From positions 3,268,008 through 3,332,007 of the forward strand of contig NZ_VFPD01000001.1 of the NCBI RefSeq assembly GCF_006716485.1: a DNA stretch of 64,000 nt, read 5' to 3'. Below the pieces are notes generated by a model. The model saw nothing but the letters and a program-made list of their open reading frames with translations, was not told where the DNA came from and searched no databases. The number at the start of each line of letters is the position of its first letter. Position 1 is the stretch's first letter. The position numbers were made by a program, and so were the translations under genes. This DNA is from Chryseobacterium aquifrigidense. Its GTDB lineage: Bacteria > Bacteroidota > Bacteroidia > Flavobacteriales > Weeksellaceae. Positions 34,029-44,502 of this stretch are shown piece by piece.

Positions 34029-37000
34029 TTATTCTTTGATAAATTTCTTTTGGGTAGTAGTACCGTTATCATCAATATCAATTACATAAACACCATTAAT
34101 CAATCTGCTTACGTTGATCTGGTTGTTAAGTAAGATACCGTCAGCGATAACCTGTCCTGCAGCATTATAGATCTTATATTTAGCTCTCTTGCTAACATTT
34201 TTCACAAACAATACTGAGCTTACCGGGTTAGGATAAATCATGACACTTGTCTGATCAATTGGATTAGCAACAGTCGGTTTAGAGATTCTTACCGTGTAAT
34301 CTTCTACTTCTCCGTTTTTGAAGTCAGCACAGTTTACAGGGATACCATCTCTCGACATGGCTACTCTCATCACTACATACTTATAGTCTGTCATACTTAC
34401 AAAAGCATCTGCCGGTACGTTGAATTTACCTGAAACAGGGCTGTTTGAATTTGGTGAAGAAGTAAATACTCTTTCGTTGATGTCAAACTCTCCGTTTCTG
34501 TTGAAGTCAATCCAAACTGCGATTCCTTCGTTGTAAGTAGTTCCTGTCCATTTTTTCTCAATGATGATCTCATTGTCAGTTGAACCCTGGATCATCTCGA
34601 TAAATGTTTTAGGAACTCCTGTATAATCTGTATAAGTAGATGCTCCGGATTCATTCTCCATTGTTTTCTTACCGGTAGGCTTCACTGTAACTTTGGAAAT
34701 ATGCTCACCTGTAGAATTTTCAGCTTTCATCTTACAGTAAATTACTGTAGGAGTCGTAAAGTAATATGGAGGAGTGTAATTTCCTGGTGTACCGCTACAG
34801 ATATTTACTACCTGCATTTCATATTTCGTTAATTCTGTAAGACCTGTCAATACAAGGTTATTAACTAACGATGGTACTTCTGTCCAGCTCGGAATACCTA
34901 CTTTTCTATATCTAAGAACATATGTTGCTCCCGGGAACGGATCCCACTGGATGGCTGCTGATGTAGGAAGCAATTGAGTAATTGTTAATCCTGGAGGCGG
35001 AATCTGGCATATTCTTTCTGTAGTAAATACTTTAGGATTTGAATATGGGTTCAGCGTTGACTCACCGTTACACTGGTTAGCAATCTGTACTTCATAAGTT
35101 GTATATGGCTCCAAAGGAGTTGCACTTCCTAATACATAAGTATTCGCAGGAGCTGCCGGTAAGCTGACAATATTCCATGGACCTGTGCTACCTACTTTTC
35201 TCCATCTCATTGTATACGTAGAACTTGCTGCAAGCGGAGACCAAGTAATCAATGCTGTTGTTGGAGTAATGTTACTTATCGTTACATTCGGAGGAGTAGG
35301 ATCACATCTTGTTGTGAATGTCTTGATTGGCGTTGCTGTTCCAACGATATCTCCACAAATAGCTGCTACCTCTACTTCATAAGTAGTAGCTGGCGTCAAT
35401 CCACTAATTACTAACGGAAGGTTACCTAATTGTGCAGAAGCATATACCTGTGTCCATGCTGATGTTCCCTGAACTCTGTATCTTACCACATAGCTTACTC
35501 CTGCTCCTGTGATTGTTACAGTAGCTGTTGTATGTGTTGTTGTAAATGTTGGAGCATTAGGAGTTGCATTGCTACAAGGTCTGATTCTTACTCTATAGTC
35601 TTCTACTTCACCATCTACTGCGTTCTGGCACATTACAGGAGCACTTGTACGTTTCAGTACAACTCTCATTGTAGTTGTTAATGGTCCTGTGTAAGCTGTT
35701 GAAGGAACTGCAAAAGTAGCAGTAACCGGAGTCGTTGTATTAGCTGGAGAAACTAAAATTCTTTCGGCATCAGTAAACTGTCCGTTTCTGTCAAAGTCGA
35801 TCCAAGCAGTTACAGCATCGTTACCTGTTGCACCTGTCCAGCCTTTTGCTACAGAGATTTTATTATTCTGAGAATCTACATCTAGTGTAATAAGAGTCTC
35901 CGGAGTAGTATAGCTGATATAATTTGTCTGTACCGAAGTATTATTCATTGGCGGAACTCCAAGGTTCGAAGAGGTAACTGTTACATTCGAAATATGATCA
36001 TTCGTACCGGTACCTGTTATTGGACAATAAGATAATGGAGGTGTTGTGAATGTTACTGTTGGTGAGTAAGATCCTGTAGAACCGTTACAAGTTGTAGAAA
36101 CCTGAACATCATAATTGGTCTGCTCTGTAAGACCAGTGATTCCATAGAAGTTCTGACCGGCAGGAACTGTAGCTGTTTGCCAAACTCCACTTGGAGAAAC
36201 TCTCCATCTGATGTTGTAAGTAGCTCCGGTAGTAGCAACCCATGATACCGTTGCTGTAGTAGCACCGATATTGTTCACGGTAATATTTGTTGGAGCAGCT
36301 GTAGAACAAGGTTGAGCATCTACAAATTTTACTGCATAATCTTCTACTTCTCCCTGAGTGAATGTACCGCAAGGATTAGCATTATCAAAATATCTCATTA
36401 CTACACGCATACGGGTAGGAAGTGTTCCTGTATATACGTTACCACTTGCAACGGTAGGTACTGCAAATGTAGCTGTTACCGGAGTAGTTGTATTATAGGT
36501 AGTATTAAGAATTCTCTCGCTGGTTTCAAACGTTCCGTTTCTGTTAAAGTCTACCCAGGCTGAAACTCCATATGAAGTAGGAGAACCTGGCCAGTATTTG
36601 TTGACAGAAATTTTATTATTTGCTGAACCTCTTTCAAAGATTACTACTCTTGTAGCATCCGCTGTATAATCTTTATAATTGTCAGATCCTGAATTACTCA
36701 TCATAATAGGAGTATTCGTAGGAGTAACAGTTACATTATTAATATATCCGCTTGTTGCAGTATTACTTGTAGGGCCTGCTGTACAGTAAGTCAGCGCCGG
36801 TGTTGTAAAGGTCACCGTTGGTGAGAATGCACCTGTTGCTCCTCCACAAACTGTAGCTACCTGTACATCATATGCAGTCTGCTCCAATAATCCTGTAAGT
36901 AGCTGGTTACTGATTAATGGTGTATTTACTGCTATCTGTTGCCATGCTCCGGAAGGAGAAACTCTGTATCTTACGATATAAGTAGCTCCTGTAGTAGATG

Positions 37001-38459
37001 TCCAAGTAACATTCGCTGAAGAAGGAGTTACGTTATTAACCATGATATTAGATGGCGGTGCTGTAGAACATCCTGCCAAATCGATCAGTTTCACTGCATA
37101 GTCTTCAGTTTCACCATAATAATAGGTTCCACAAGCACTAATAGGGCTGTATTCATTTAATACAACACGCATTTTTGTAGTCAGGTTTCCTGTGTATACA
37201 CCACCTCCATTGGGTACTGTAAATGTAGCGGTAACCGGAGTAGTTGTATTACTTGGTGAAGTAAGCACTCTTTCTGTTGCTTCAAAAACACCATTACGGT
37301 TAAAGTCAATCCAAACTCCTGTTAAGAAGCCGTATTGATAGCCAGGCCACGTTTTTGAAACTGAAACGGAAGCAGTACCTCCTCTTACTAAAGTAACCAC
37401 TCTTGTAGGATCCGTACTGTAATCTGTATAGCCACTCTGACCAGAGTTACTGTACATAGACGGAGCTCCTTGTGCATTAACAGAAACCTGATTGATATAT
37501 CCATCAACAAAGGTACTTGTAGCACCGGAGTTACAATAAGTAAGTGCAGGAGTTGTAAAGTTGACACTGGAAGAGAATGCTCCCTGTGTACCACCACAGA
37601 TAGTGGCTACCTGAACTTCATACTGAGTCTGCTCAGTTAATCCGGTAATAACCTGGTTTCCGACCAAAGGAGTTGTCACATTGATTGTAACCCAAGGTCC
37701 TCCTGATACAGGTCTGTATCTTACTACATAAGTGGCACCTGCAGAAAGGTACCAGCCTATATTAGCAGAAGTTGTTGTCAGGTTTGAAACTGTAATATTG
37801 GTAGGTGGAGCTGTTGAACAGGCTGGAAGCGGGTGGCTTTCCAACTGTATTCTGGGAATATCTGCAAGTCTGTCTTTTGCAGAAGGAGGTGCTGCAGGGT
37901 CTGGATTTGCAGTATCTTCATAATAGATGATCCCCCTGTTTGCTCCAGCATTATAAGATCCCCAAGCGGTACCTGGAGAAGATGCATAATCCGGAGTTTT
38001 TTCATTGACAGCAACTACCAGATTGTCTGTTCCATTCCATAAAAATGGTGTAGCCAACTGAAGAGTTACCCAGCTTCCGTTAGTTAAGTTAGGCAAAACT
38101 CCGTCAAACACCTGAGTCATGGAACTTACCGGAATCCAGCTTGTATTGGAGGCAAAGTTATTCTGGGTTGTGTTTCCCATGTATACCACCCAATCCTTAT
38201 ATACAGCCTGAGAGGCTGCAACGGTGGTGGAATAAAACTTTATAGCCGTGATATAGTTCGACGTACCTATAGCAGTCGTAAGTTCAGCAGCAGTATAAAT
38301 CTGCTGAGAATAACTATACCCATAATAGGAACGTATGGGGAGATACACTGAGGTACCCGTTCCTGTCCCGATCTGGCCTGCCTGAGCCGAGACTTTGGAT
38401 ACAAAGCCTGTGCAAATCAAACAGAGAAACAGAATTAAAGAGGTAAAGAATTTCTTCAT
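34029..38459 (-). CDS. Large T9SS cargo protein with alternating FnIII and GEVED domains
   Basis: The protein has 1476 residues. After a signal peptide (ending VSAQ, about residue 25) and a beta-rich N-terminal domain (about 30-205) come six fibronectin-III-like repeats, most starting CSTAPPTNI-like, and four GEVED domains, each ending GEVEDY or GETEDY. Order by eye: FnIII-GEVED three times, then three FnIII in a row, then GEVED, then a T9SS C-terminal sorting domain (SVMIYPNPVSSVLFVKNV to KKFIKE). This makes it a surface-attached or secreted adhesin-like protein. It has no catalytic domain that I can see. A related FnIII-GEVED pair occurs in the next upstream protease gene. Confidence 0.9.
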   Translation of the reverse strand: MKKFFTSLILFLCLICTGFVSKVSAQAGQIGTGTGTSVYLPIRSYYGYSYSQQIYTAAELTTAIGTSNYITAIKFYSTTVAASQAVYKDWVVYMGNTTQNNFASNTSWIPVSSMTQVFDGVLPNLTNGSWVTLQLATPFLWNGTDNLVVAVNEKTPDYASSPGTAWGSYNAGANRGIIYYEDTANPDPAAPPSAKDRLADIPRIQLESHPLPACSTAPPTNITVSNLTTTSANIGWYLSAGATYVVRYRPVSGGPWVTINVTTPLVGNQVITGLTEQTQYEVQVATICGGTQGAFSSSVNFTTPALTYCNSGATSTFVDGYINQVSVNAQGAPSMYSNSGQSGYTDYSTDPTRVVTLVRGGTASVSVSKTWPGYQYGFLTGVWIDFNRNGVFEATERVLTSPSNTTTPVTATFTVPNGGGVYTGNLTTKMRVVLNEYSPISACGTYYYGETEDYAVKLIDLAGCSTAPPSNIMVNNVTPSSANVTWTSTTGATYIVRYRVSPSGAWQQIAVNTPLISNQLLTGLLEQTAYDVQVATVCGGATGAFSPTVTFTTPALTYCTAGPTSNTATSGYINNVTVTPTNTPIMMSNSGSDNYKDYTADATRVVIFERGSANNKISVNKYWPGSPTSYGVSAWVDFNRNGTFETSERILNTTYNTTTPVTATFAVPTVASGNVYTGTLPTRMRVVMRYFDNANPCGTFTQGEVEDYAVKFVDAQPCSTAAPTNITVNNIGATTATVSWVATTGATYNIRWRVSPSGVWQTATVPAGQNFYGITGLTEQTNYDVQVSTTCNGSTGSYSPTVTFTTPPLSYCPITGTGTNDHISNVTVTSSNLGVPPMNNTSVQTNYISYTTPETLITLDVDSQNNKISVAKGWTGATGNDAVTAWIDFDRNGQFTDAERILVSPANTTTPVTATFAVPSTAYTGPLTTTMRVVLKRTSAPVMCQNAVDGEVEDYRVRIRPCSNATPNAPTFTTTHTTATVTITGAGVSYVVRYRVQGTSAWTQVYASAQLGNLPLVISGLTPATTYEVEVAAICGDIVGTATPIKTFTTRCDPTPPNVTISNITPTTALITWSPLAASSTYTMRWRKVGSTGPWNIVSLPAAPANTYVLGSATPLEPYTTYEVQIANQCNGESTLNPYSNPKVFTTERICQIPPPGLTITQLLPTSAAIQWDPFPGATYVLRYRKVGIPSWTEVPSLVNNLVLTGLTELTKYEMQVVNICSGTPGNYTPPYYFTTPTVIYCKMKAENSTGEHISKVTVKPTGKKTMENESGASTYTDYTGVPKTFIEMIQGSTDNEIIIEKKWTGTTYNEGIAVWIDFNRNGEFDINERVFTSSPNSNSPVSGKFNVPADAFVSMTDYKYVVMRVAMSRDGIPVNCADFKNGEVEDYTVRISKPTVANPIDQTSVMIYPNPVSSVLFVKNVSKRAKYKIYNAAGQVIADGILLNNQINVSRLINGVYVIDIDDNGTTTQKKFIKE

Positions 38460-38580
38460 AATGTTTTCATTATAATATTAATCACACAAATCTAATCATT
38501 TTTTATTATTAATTTATAAGTACATTTATGTTTTTTTTAGAAAAAAATAACAAATTCATTACTTATGCTCTAAATAAAGA

Positions 38581-38604
38581 AATCCCCGGGACTTCCCGGG
38601 GATT
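38581..38604 (-). terminator. Terminator after the reprolysin-like gene
   Basis: AATCCCCGGG, loop ACTT, CCCGGGGATT: a strong 10-bp GC stem lying about 25 bp past the minus-strand stop and before the FnIII/GEVED gene. Confidence 0.8.
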
Positions 38605-38626
38605 TACTAATATTTAAAGGTTATCT

Positions 38627-41600
38627 TTATTTTTTGATAAATTTAGATTTGAATTGTTCAATTCCTTTATCATCTATTGTAATAATGTAACCACCTTTAA
38701 CTAAAGCTGAAACATTAACCTTTCCATTATTGATATTTCCTCTATCTACTAATTGTCCGGCAGCACTATAGATTTTATATGTTGCTTTATCTGAAACTTT
38801 AGTAATGTTTAGAACATCAGTTGCAGGGTTTGGATAAATCTGAATACCATTATTTTTAACAGCATTTTCAGAAGTAGCAAGGTTACCTGTTATCACTACG
38901 TTATAGTCTTCAACTTCTCCATATTGGAAATTAACATCACATACATATTCTGCAGGTAATGACAGACCAACATTTCCGTTTCCAGTACCAGCACCTACGA
39001 AAAATGCTACCACTCTCATTCTTAATGGCTGTCCTTCCACTGCATTACTTGGAATCGTTACGTTTCCGCTTACTACAGTTGATGGCTGTGTTAAAGTCAC
39101 CGGATAATTCAATACTCTTTCTGAATCACTGAAAACTCCGTCCTTATTAAAGTCAATAAATGCTGCTACAGCGTCATAATCTGCAACATCAGGATTACCT
39201 ACAGTAACAGACATAGGATAAGTATTTCCTTTTGTTAAGTTAATCTGAAGAGCTGAATTCGTTGTATAGTTTGTATAGGTACTATTTAAAGAAGTATTAT
39301 TTACGTTGGCAAGGGTTACATTTGCAATATACTCATAGTTTGCATTAGCTGTCGCAGCTGTACAATAAGTAAGTGCTGGTGTACTGAAGTTTACAGAAGT
39401 AGAATATGTACCTACTGTTGTTCCACAAACTAAGGCTACCTGAACTTCATAGGTTGTACCATCAATCAGATTACTCAGGTTGATAGAAGGAACCGCTGTA
39501 TCAGCTTCAGTCCAAACTGTTGTTCCTACTTTTCTGTAACGTACCTTATAAGTTGCTCCGGTATAAGACATCCAAGATACACTTCCTGAAGACACCGTGA
39601 TGTTACTTACCACAACGTTAGTTGGTGCAGCACTGCTACAAGCAGATAGAGGTGCAATAGTAACAGGTCCTACTGCATAGAAAACATTTCCTATTGAAGA
39701 AACTCTTACTTTAATAGTCTGACCATTCAATGAAGAAGGGAAAGTAAAGTTTTCAGATCCGTCGTTAGGTGTTGAAGCAGATAGTACAGTCCAGGTTGTT
39801 CCGTTATCTGTAGTATAGTCAATCTTTACGTTTGTAACATTATAAGGTGCTGCATTAGTATTTGCAACAATCCATTGAACCGGAGTTGGGGTATTCACAT
39901 CAGCATATTGGTTAGCTAATCTGAAAGGACCATTATCTCCTACAACAATAGTCTGAACTTTAAAAGCAGATTGCTGTTGAGCTACATTGGAATTATTATC
40001 TCTTACAGTTAATGCAAAATTTGTAGTTCTTGCAGTAGTAGATACCGCTTCCCAGGTATTGTTTGCATTATTTAGTACTCCGTTCATTACAGATGTAAAT
40101 TTCGGGAAGTATCTTGTAGGGCTTGTACTTGGAGCAGCAGATCTGAATGAAGCTCCCGAGATTGTATTTCCTAAATTATACTTATCAATAGAAACTGCAG
40201 CATCATCTACTTCTTCCCAGGAATACGTCATTGGATCATTTTCAGGATCTGTAGCAGTTCCTGTTAATGCAAAAGCAGTTCCTTTAGGTATCGTATATGT
40301 TGGCAGATCAGTAATTACCGGTGGATTATTGGTAACGGTAGTTTCTACATCACAGGTTTTTGCAATTAAGTTAGCCTGAACCTGACCGATACTTGCTTTA
40401 TGGAAATAAGGATCAGAGTTAGCCTGAATATCTGTATCAGGACCCGTAATACCAGCATATCCCATAATGGTAGATCCAGAACCAGGTTCCATATTTACCC
40501 CGCTTCCTTCAAGATTATGAGAGAAAGTATGGTTAGCTCCTAACTGGTGACCCATTTCGTGAGCTACATAGTCGATATCAAAGCTATCTCCTGATGGAAT
40601 TCCGTTTGCCGGAGAAGTAAATCCTGAACCTTTTCCTTTAGGAACTGAAGATGTAGGATTAATACATACACATCCGATACATCCTGCGTTTCCTCCGCCT
40701 CCGGATTTTCCGAATAAGTGTCCGATATCATAGTTTTCATTTCCAACATTGGCCGTCAAAGCTGCTTGCAGCTGTGTGTTCCAGGCTCCCTGTGATCCCG
40801 TTGCAGCAGCTGCATATGGATCGTTATTCGGATCAATATAAATTACACCCGGAAAATTCTGTAAATTCAAATGCAATGCAAAATCTTTCTCAAAAACTCC
40901 ATTTACTCTGGTTAGGGTATTATTGATAGCAACAAGAGCAGGAGCTCTTTTCTCATCATCTGTAGCAGTAGCAGGCACGTTTGCAAGTGTCATAAAGTAT
41001 TGTGTATACTCACCTGTAACAGACATTGCCAGTCTCATTGTTCTGTATTTCTTATCAGAACTTTTGTTAAAAGTTGTTGGCTGATTAGTGAACGACTGTC
41101 CGTTTTTTAATAAAGCATCTATTTCCTTCTTAGCAGCAGGAGATTCTTCTGTAGAACACAGGAAACCATTCTTATCCTTTTTTGTTTTAGGATGAACAGC
41201 GTACACGGTTTTGTCTGTTGATGCCGGATCAATAAATTCATATTTATCTCCATGGATAATCATTGACTGAAAATCATTAGGAGCGATACTGAATCTTAAG
41301 TATTTGGTAGGGTCATCTACACTTGTTCCAACATAAGATCCTAATTCATACTTATCTGCCAGTTCTTTTACAACTACTGGAAAACTGTATACATTAAACC
41401 TTTCAATCTTCCCACTCATGGTAGGAAGAGAAATTACTACAGGAGTGGCATTTGTTCCCATTTCCTGTGCATTCTTCAGCTGAGATCTCAGTAAGTTCAG
41501 GTCCAATTTATAGTACCCGTTACCTCTTACATTAGATTGATCTACTCTAAATCCTGTACTTCTTTTGTTATCGCCTCCTTTTTTAAGAGAAGTGGGTGTC

Positions 41601-41662
41601 CATTGCCCGAACACTGCCCCTCCTATAAAAGTAAACATTAAAGCAGTAAATACTCTTTTCAT
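38627..41662 (-). CDS. Reprolysin-like zinc metallopeptidase with FnIII, GEVED and T9SS sorting domain
   Basis: The protein has 1011 residues. A signal peptide ends GAVFGQ, followed by a propeptide-like region (30-200). The protease domain (about 205-435) has HEMGHQLGANH (His368, Glu369, His372, His378) and the Met-turn SGSTIMGYAG. An FnIII-like domain starting CSSAAPTNVVVSNI and a GEVED domain (GEVEDYNVVI) follow. The C-terminus is a T9SS sorting domain (IYPNPATDVLNITKV to SKFIKK). It should be a secreted or surface protease. It is related by domains to the adjacent FnIII/GEVED protein. The gene is monocistronic, with its own terminator. Confidence 0.92.
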   Translation of the reverse strand: MKRVFTALMFTFIGGAVFGQWTPTSLKKGGDNKRSTGFRVDQSNVRGNGYYKLDLNLLRSQLKNAQEMGTNATPVVISLPTMSGKIERFNVYSFPVVVKELADKYELGSYVGTSVDDPTKYLRFSIAPNDFQSMIIHGDKYEFIDPASTDKTVYAVHPKTKKDKNGFLCSTEESPAAKKEIDALLKNGQSFTNQPTTFNKSSDKKYRTMRLAMSVTGEYTQYFMTLANVPATATDDEKRAPALVAINNTLTRVNGVFEKDFALHLNLQNFPGVIYIDPNNDPYAAAATGSQGAWNTQLQAALTANVGNENYDIGHLFGKSGGGGNAGCIGCVCINPTSSVPKGKGSGFTSPANGIPSGDSFDIDYVAHEMGHQLGANHTFSHNLEGSGVNMEPGSGSTIMGYAGITGPDTDIQANSDPYFHKASIGQVQANLIAKTCDVETTVTNNPPVITDLPTYTIPKGTAFALTGTATDPENDPMTYSWEEVDDAAVSIDKYNLGNTISGASFRSAAPSTSPTRYFPKFTSVMNGVLNNANNTWEAVSTTARTTNFALTVRDNNSNVAQQQSAFKVQTIVVGDNGPFRLANQYADVNTPTPVQWIVANTNAAPYNVTNVKIDYTTDNGTTWTVLSASTPNDGSENFTFPSSLNGQTIKVRVSSIGNVFYAVGPVTIAPLSACSSAAPTNVVVSNITVSSGSVSWMSYTGATYKVRYRKVGTTVWTEADTAVPSINLSNLIDGTTYEVQVALVCGTTVGTYSTSVNFSTPALTYCTAATANANYEYIANVTLANVNNTSLNSTYTNYTTNSALQINLTKGNTYPMSVTVGNPDVADYDAVAAFIDFNKDGVFSDSERVLNYPVTLTQPSTVVSGNVTIPSNAVEGQPLRMRVVAFFVGAGTGNGNVGLSLPAEYVCDVNFQYGEVEDYNVVITGNLATSENAVKNNGIQIYPNPATDVLNITKVSDKATYKIYSAAGQLVDRGNINNGKVNVSALVKGGYIITIDDKGIEQFKSKFIKK

Positions 41663-41776
41663 AAATTAAAACACAATTATAATTTCCGCCAAATATAACT
41701 ATTTTACAACTCACAGAGATAAAATAACTTAATATTTTTTAATATTATACATTCAACAAGCATATTCATTAAAAAA

Positions 41777-41810
41777 AATACAAACTTCAGAATATTCTAA
41801 AGTTTGTATT
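41777..41810 (-). terminator. Terminator after the DUF6048 gene
   Basis: AATACAAACTTTAGAATATTCTGAAGTTTGTATT on the minus strand is a near-perfect self-complementary stem followed by a run of T, about 30 bp past the stop. Confidence 0.75.
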
Positions 41811-41842
41811 TTATCTATTGTAAAAGTTTAGGAATAATATTT

Positions 41843-42508
41843 CTAGAACTTATAAGCGATATTCCATGCAAATCCCATATTAAACTTTGAAGAGCTTTTT
41901 CCAAAACCGGGAACAATCATGGGAGAGATGTCATCCTGCTTGGAAGTATATACCATATATCTTGGCTGAAGATTTACATCTATATAAAAATTGGAACTGA
42001 ATAACTGCACCCTTCCTCCTATAGTTCCTTCCAGCCAGAAAGAAGACTGAGAGGATGAAGGAAATGCTTCGGAGGAGTTACTTCCCCCAAATCCACGAAC
42101 GGGAACCGCCATATATTCCTGATTATAAAATGATCCTGCCACTTTTCCTCCAGCATAAAATCCGTTAAATTCATTTTCAGCATCTTTTGCAAGCATATAG
42201 AATGCTCCTAACTTAACAAAAGGACCGTTTGCTTTAGCATCATATCCATTCTTCTGATATACGTTTTTCTCAAAACCCGCTTCTGCAATGGCATGAACAT
42301 TTCCCCTGATCTTTGAAGAGATAAATCCCTGATACAGTTTTCTATCCGAAAAAAATCCGGCTCCGGTATTCAATACATCAAGGCCAACCATAAAATTAGG
42401 CTCATATTTTTCGTGAACCTTCTTCTCTGCTTCCTTTTTTTTGTCTTGTGCCCAGCTTATTATTCCAAATAAACTAAAAAGAAAGGTAAAGATTAGTCTT
42501 GTCTTCAT
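41843..42508 (-). CDS. DUF6048-type outer-membrane beta-barrel-like protein
   Basis: The protein has 221 residues: signal peptide (ending FGIISWAQ), a Lys/Glu-rich segment and alternating beta-strands ending in KFNMGFAWNIAYKF, a typical outer-membrane C-terminus with aromatic last residue. I associate it with the DUF6048 family, which commonly follows DUF6452 and rlmD in Flavobacteriia. It overlaps the upstream gene by 35 bp. Function is unknown. Confidence 0.65.
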   Translation of the reverse strand: MKTRLIFTFLFSLFGIISWAQDKKKEAEKKVHEKYEPNFMVGLDVLNTGAGFFSDRKLYQGFISSKIRGNVHAIAEAGFEKNVYQKNGYDAKANGPFVKLGAFYMLAKDAENEFNGFYAGGKVAGSFYNQEYMAVPVRGFGGSNSSEAFPSSSQSSFWLEGTIGGRVQLFSSNFYIDVNLQPRYMVYTSKQDDISPMIVPGFGKSSSKFNMGFAWNIAYKF

Positions 42509-42950
42509 TCTCTATTTGATTTTGCACGGTCTCCAGTTTTAGTACCGGATTAGGAGTTAATAATTCTGAACTTAAATTCTCATATGACTTTTTGATTCCA
42601 CATCCCGGAGATACATAAGTTGACTTTGTAGTATACTTAATCCTTACTTTAGACTCTGCACCATCATATGTAAGTTTGAAATAAACATCTGTATAAGGCG
42701 AATTGTCTACCCGCAAAGGAATGAGTCTGGAATCAATTTTTGCAAGTTTACCCAACTGTACTTTTCCGGCACCATAGTCTACGGCTACATAAAGGGTATC
42801 CAGTGTCTTCTCTTTTCCACTATCCATAGATCTGAAAGCCACCTTCATTCTGGGAGTTCCTTCTCCACTTTCACAAATATCATCGTCGCCTCCACAGGAA
42901 ACAAGCATTCCTAAAAAGCAGATTGCTATGAGAAATTTAAAGTACTTCAT
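42474..42950 (-). CDS. DUF6452-type lipoprotein
   Basis: The protein has 158 residues with a lipoprotein signal (FLGMLVSC), followed by GGDDDICESGEGTPRM and a beta-rich domain, about 40-140. I recognise the CESGEGTPRMKV start as the DUF6452 family. Its 3' end overlaps the next gene by 35 bp, and it lies just downstream of rlmD, the neighbourhood known for this family. No function is assigned. Confidence 0.65.
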   Translation of the reverse strand: MKYFKFLIAICFLGMLVSCGGDDDICESGEGTPRMKVAFRSMDSGKEKTLDTLYVAVDYGAGKVQLGKLAKIDSRLIPLRVDNSPYTDVYFKLTYDGAESKVRIKYTTKSTYVSPGCGIKKSYENLSSELLTPNPVLKLETVQNQIENEDKTNLYLSF

Positions 42951-42981
42951 ATTAAGATTTGAAATTCAAATTTAAATAAAT

Positions 42982-44394
42982 TTATTTTTTAATCAGTAAT
43001 GCAATGTTCTCTACATGGTGTGTCTGCGGGAACATATCAACCGGTAATATTTTTACTAAAGTATAATGATCTTTCATCAAAGCAAGGTCTCTGGCCTGTG
43101 TTGCTGAATTACAGCTTACATAAACTACTTTTTCCGGTGAAAGCTTAAGGATCTGTTCTACAACCTTCTGATGCATTCCGTCTCTTGGTGGATCTGTAAT
43201 TAATACATCTGCTTTAGGGTGGTTGGCCATGAATTCATCATTGAAAATATCTTTCATATCCCCACAGTAGAATGTTGTGTTTGTTAAACCGTTCAATGCA
43301 GCATGTTCTATTGCCGCATCTATTGCTTCCTGTACAGATTCTATTCCGATTACCTGTTTTGCATTTCTTGCTACGTACTGAGCAATTGTCCCAGTTCCTG
43401 TATAAAGGTCGTACACTACTTCATCACCTTTGAGATCTGCAAATTCCAATGTTTTTCTATACAGTTCCAACGCCTGTTTGTAGTTGGTCTGGAAGAATGA
43501 TTTCGGTCCTATCTTAAACTTCAGCCCGTCCATTTCTTCCATAAGGTAACCTTCTCCGAAATACACATTGATATTTAAATCATAGATAGAGTCATTCTGT
43601 TTAGGATTGATGGCATATACCAACGTTTTAATCTGAGGGAATTTTTCCAATAAGAATTCGAAAAGCTTTTCTCTGTTTTCTTTTTCTTCTCTATAAAGCT
43701 GAAAAAGAACCATCCACTCTCCTTTTGAGTTCTGTCTCATCATTAAGGTTCTTAGGAAACCTTCCTGATTTCTCACATCAAAGAAATCCAGGCCAGTGTT
43801 AACGCCATATTCTTTTACAGCCAATCTGATGGCATTGGAAGGATCTTCCTGAAGGAAACACTCTTTCAAATCAAGAATTTTGCTCCACATTCCCGGAATA
43901 TGGAAACCTAAAGCGTCCTTGCTCCCGAAATTCTCTTCGGAACTGATTTCATATTGAGTAAGCCATCTTGCATTGGAGAAAGAAAACTCCATTTTGTTTC
44001 TATAAAAATACTGTTCTTCAGATCCTAGAATGGGCACGGTTTCAAACTCATCAATTCCTCCGATTCTTTTAATATTGTTATATACTTCTTCCTGTTTAAA
44101 ATCAAGCTGTTTTTCATAGCTCATATTCTGCCATTTGCACCCTCCGCAAGTACCGAAGTGAATACATTTAGGCTCTACTCTGTACGGTGATTTTTCAAGA
44201 ATTTCAATCGCTTCGCCTTCATAGTATTTTGACTTCGCTTTTTTCACTCTCACATTCACAATATCTCCTGGAATTGCTCCTGTCACCATGACCGTTTTAC
44301 CTTCCTCTGTTTTTCCTATTGCTACGCCTTTTGCTCCGGCAGTCAACAATTTTATATTTTCAAGAGTCAGATCTCTTTTTTTCTTCCTACTCAT
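42982..44394 (-). CDS. rlmD: 23S rRNA (uracil-1939-C5)-methyltransferase RlmD family
   Basis: This SAM-dependent RNA methyltransferase has 470 residues. An N-terminal TRAM domain precedes the 4Fe-4S cysteines in CIHFGTCGGCKWQ. The catalytic core has SAM loop DLYTGTGTIAQ, nucleophile Cys in VYVSCNSATQARDL and the DPPRDGMHQ motif. The protein could also methylate other uracils, as RlmD and RlmCD paralogues differ only subtly. Upstream of DUF6452/DUF6048 in the same direction. Confidence 0.92.
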   Translation of the reverse strand: MSRKKKRDLTLENIKLLTAGAKGVAIGKTEEGKTVMVTGAIPGDIVNVRVKKAKSKYYEGEAIEILEKSPYRVEPKCIHFGTCGGCKWQNMSYEKQLDFKQEEVYNNIKRIGGIDEFETVPILGSEEQYFYRNKMEFSFSNARWLTQYEISSEENFGSKDALGFHIPGMWSKILDLKECFLQEDPSNAIRLAVKEYGVNTGLDFFDVRNQEGFLRTLMMRQNSKGEWMVLFQLYREEKENREKLFEFLLEKFPQIKTLVYAINPKQNDSIYDLNINVYFGEGYLMEEMDGLKFKIGPKSFFQTNYKQALELYRKTLEFADLKGDEVVYDLYTGTGTIAQYVARNAKQVIGIESVQEAIDAAIEHAALNGLTNTTFYCGDMKDIFNDEFMANHPKADVLITDPPRDGMHQKVVEQILKLSPEKVVYVSCNSATQARDLALMKDHYTLVKILPVDMFPQTHHVENIALLIKK

Positions 44395-44458
44395 TCTAAA
44401 ATTTTCTATTTTCCTAATTGAAACCTTTACGTTCCAGTTTGCAAAAATACAATAAAAA

Positions 44459-44482
44459 AAACCTTATCCGAAGATAAGGTTT
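44459..44482 (-). terminator. Terminator after the thioredoxin-fold lipoprotein gene
   Basis: AAACCTTATC, loop CGAA, GATAAGGTTT followed in the minus direction by a T-run, about 20 bp past the stop codon at 44503. Confidence 0.8.
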
Positions 44483-44502
44483 CTATACTGTGTTAAAGTT
44501 TA

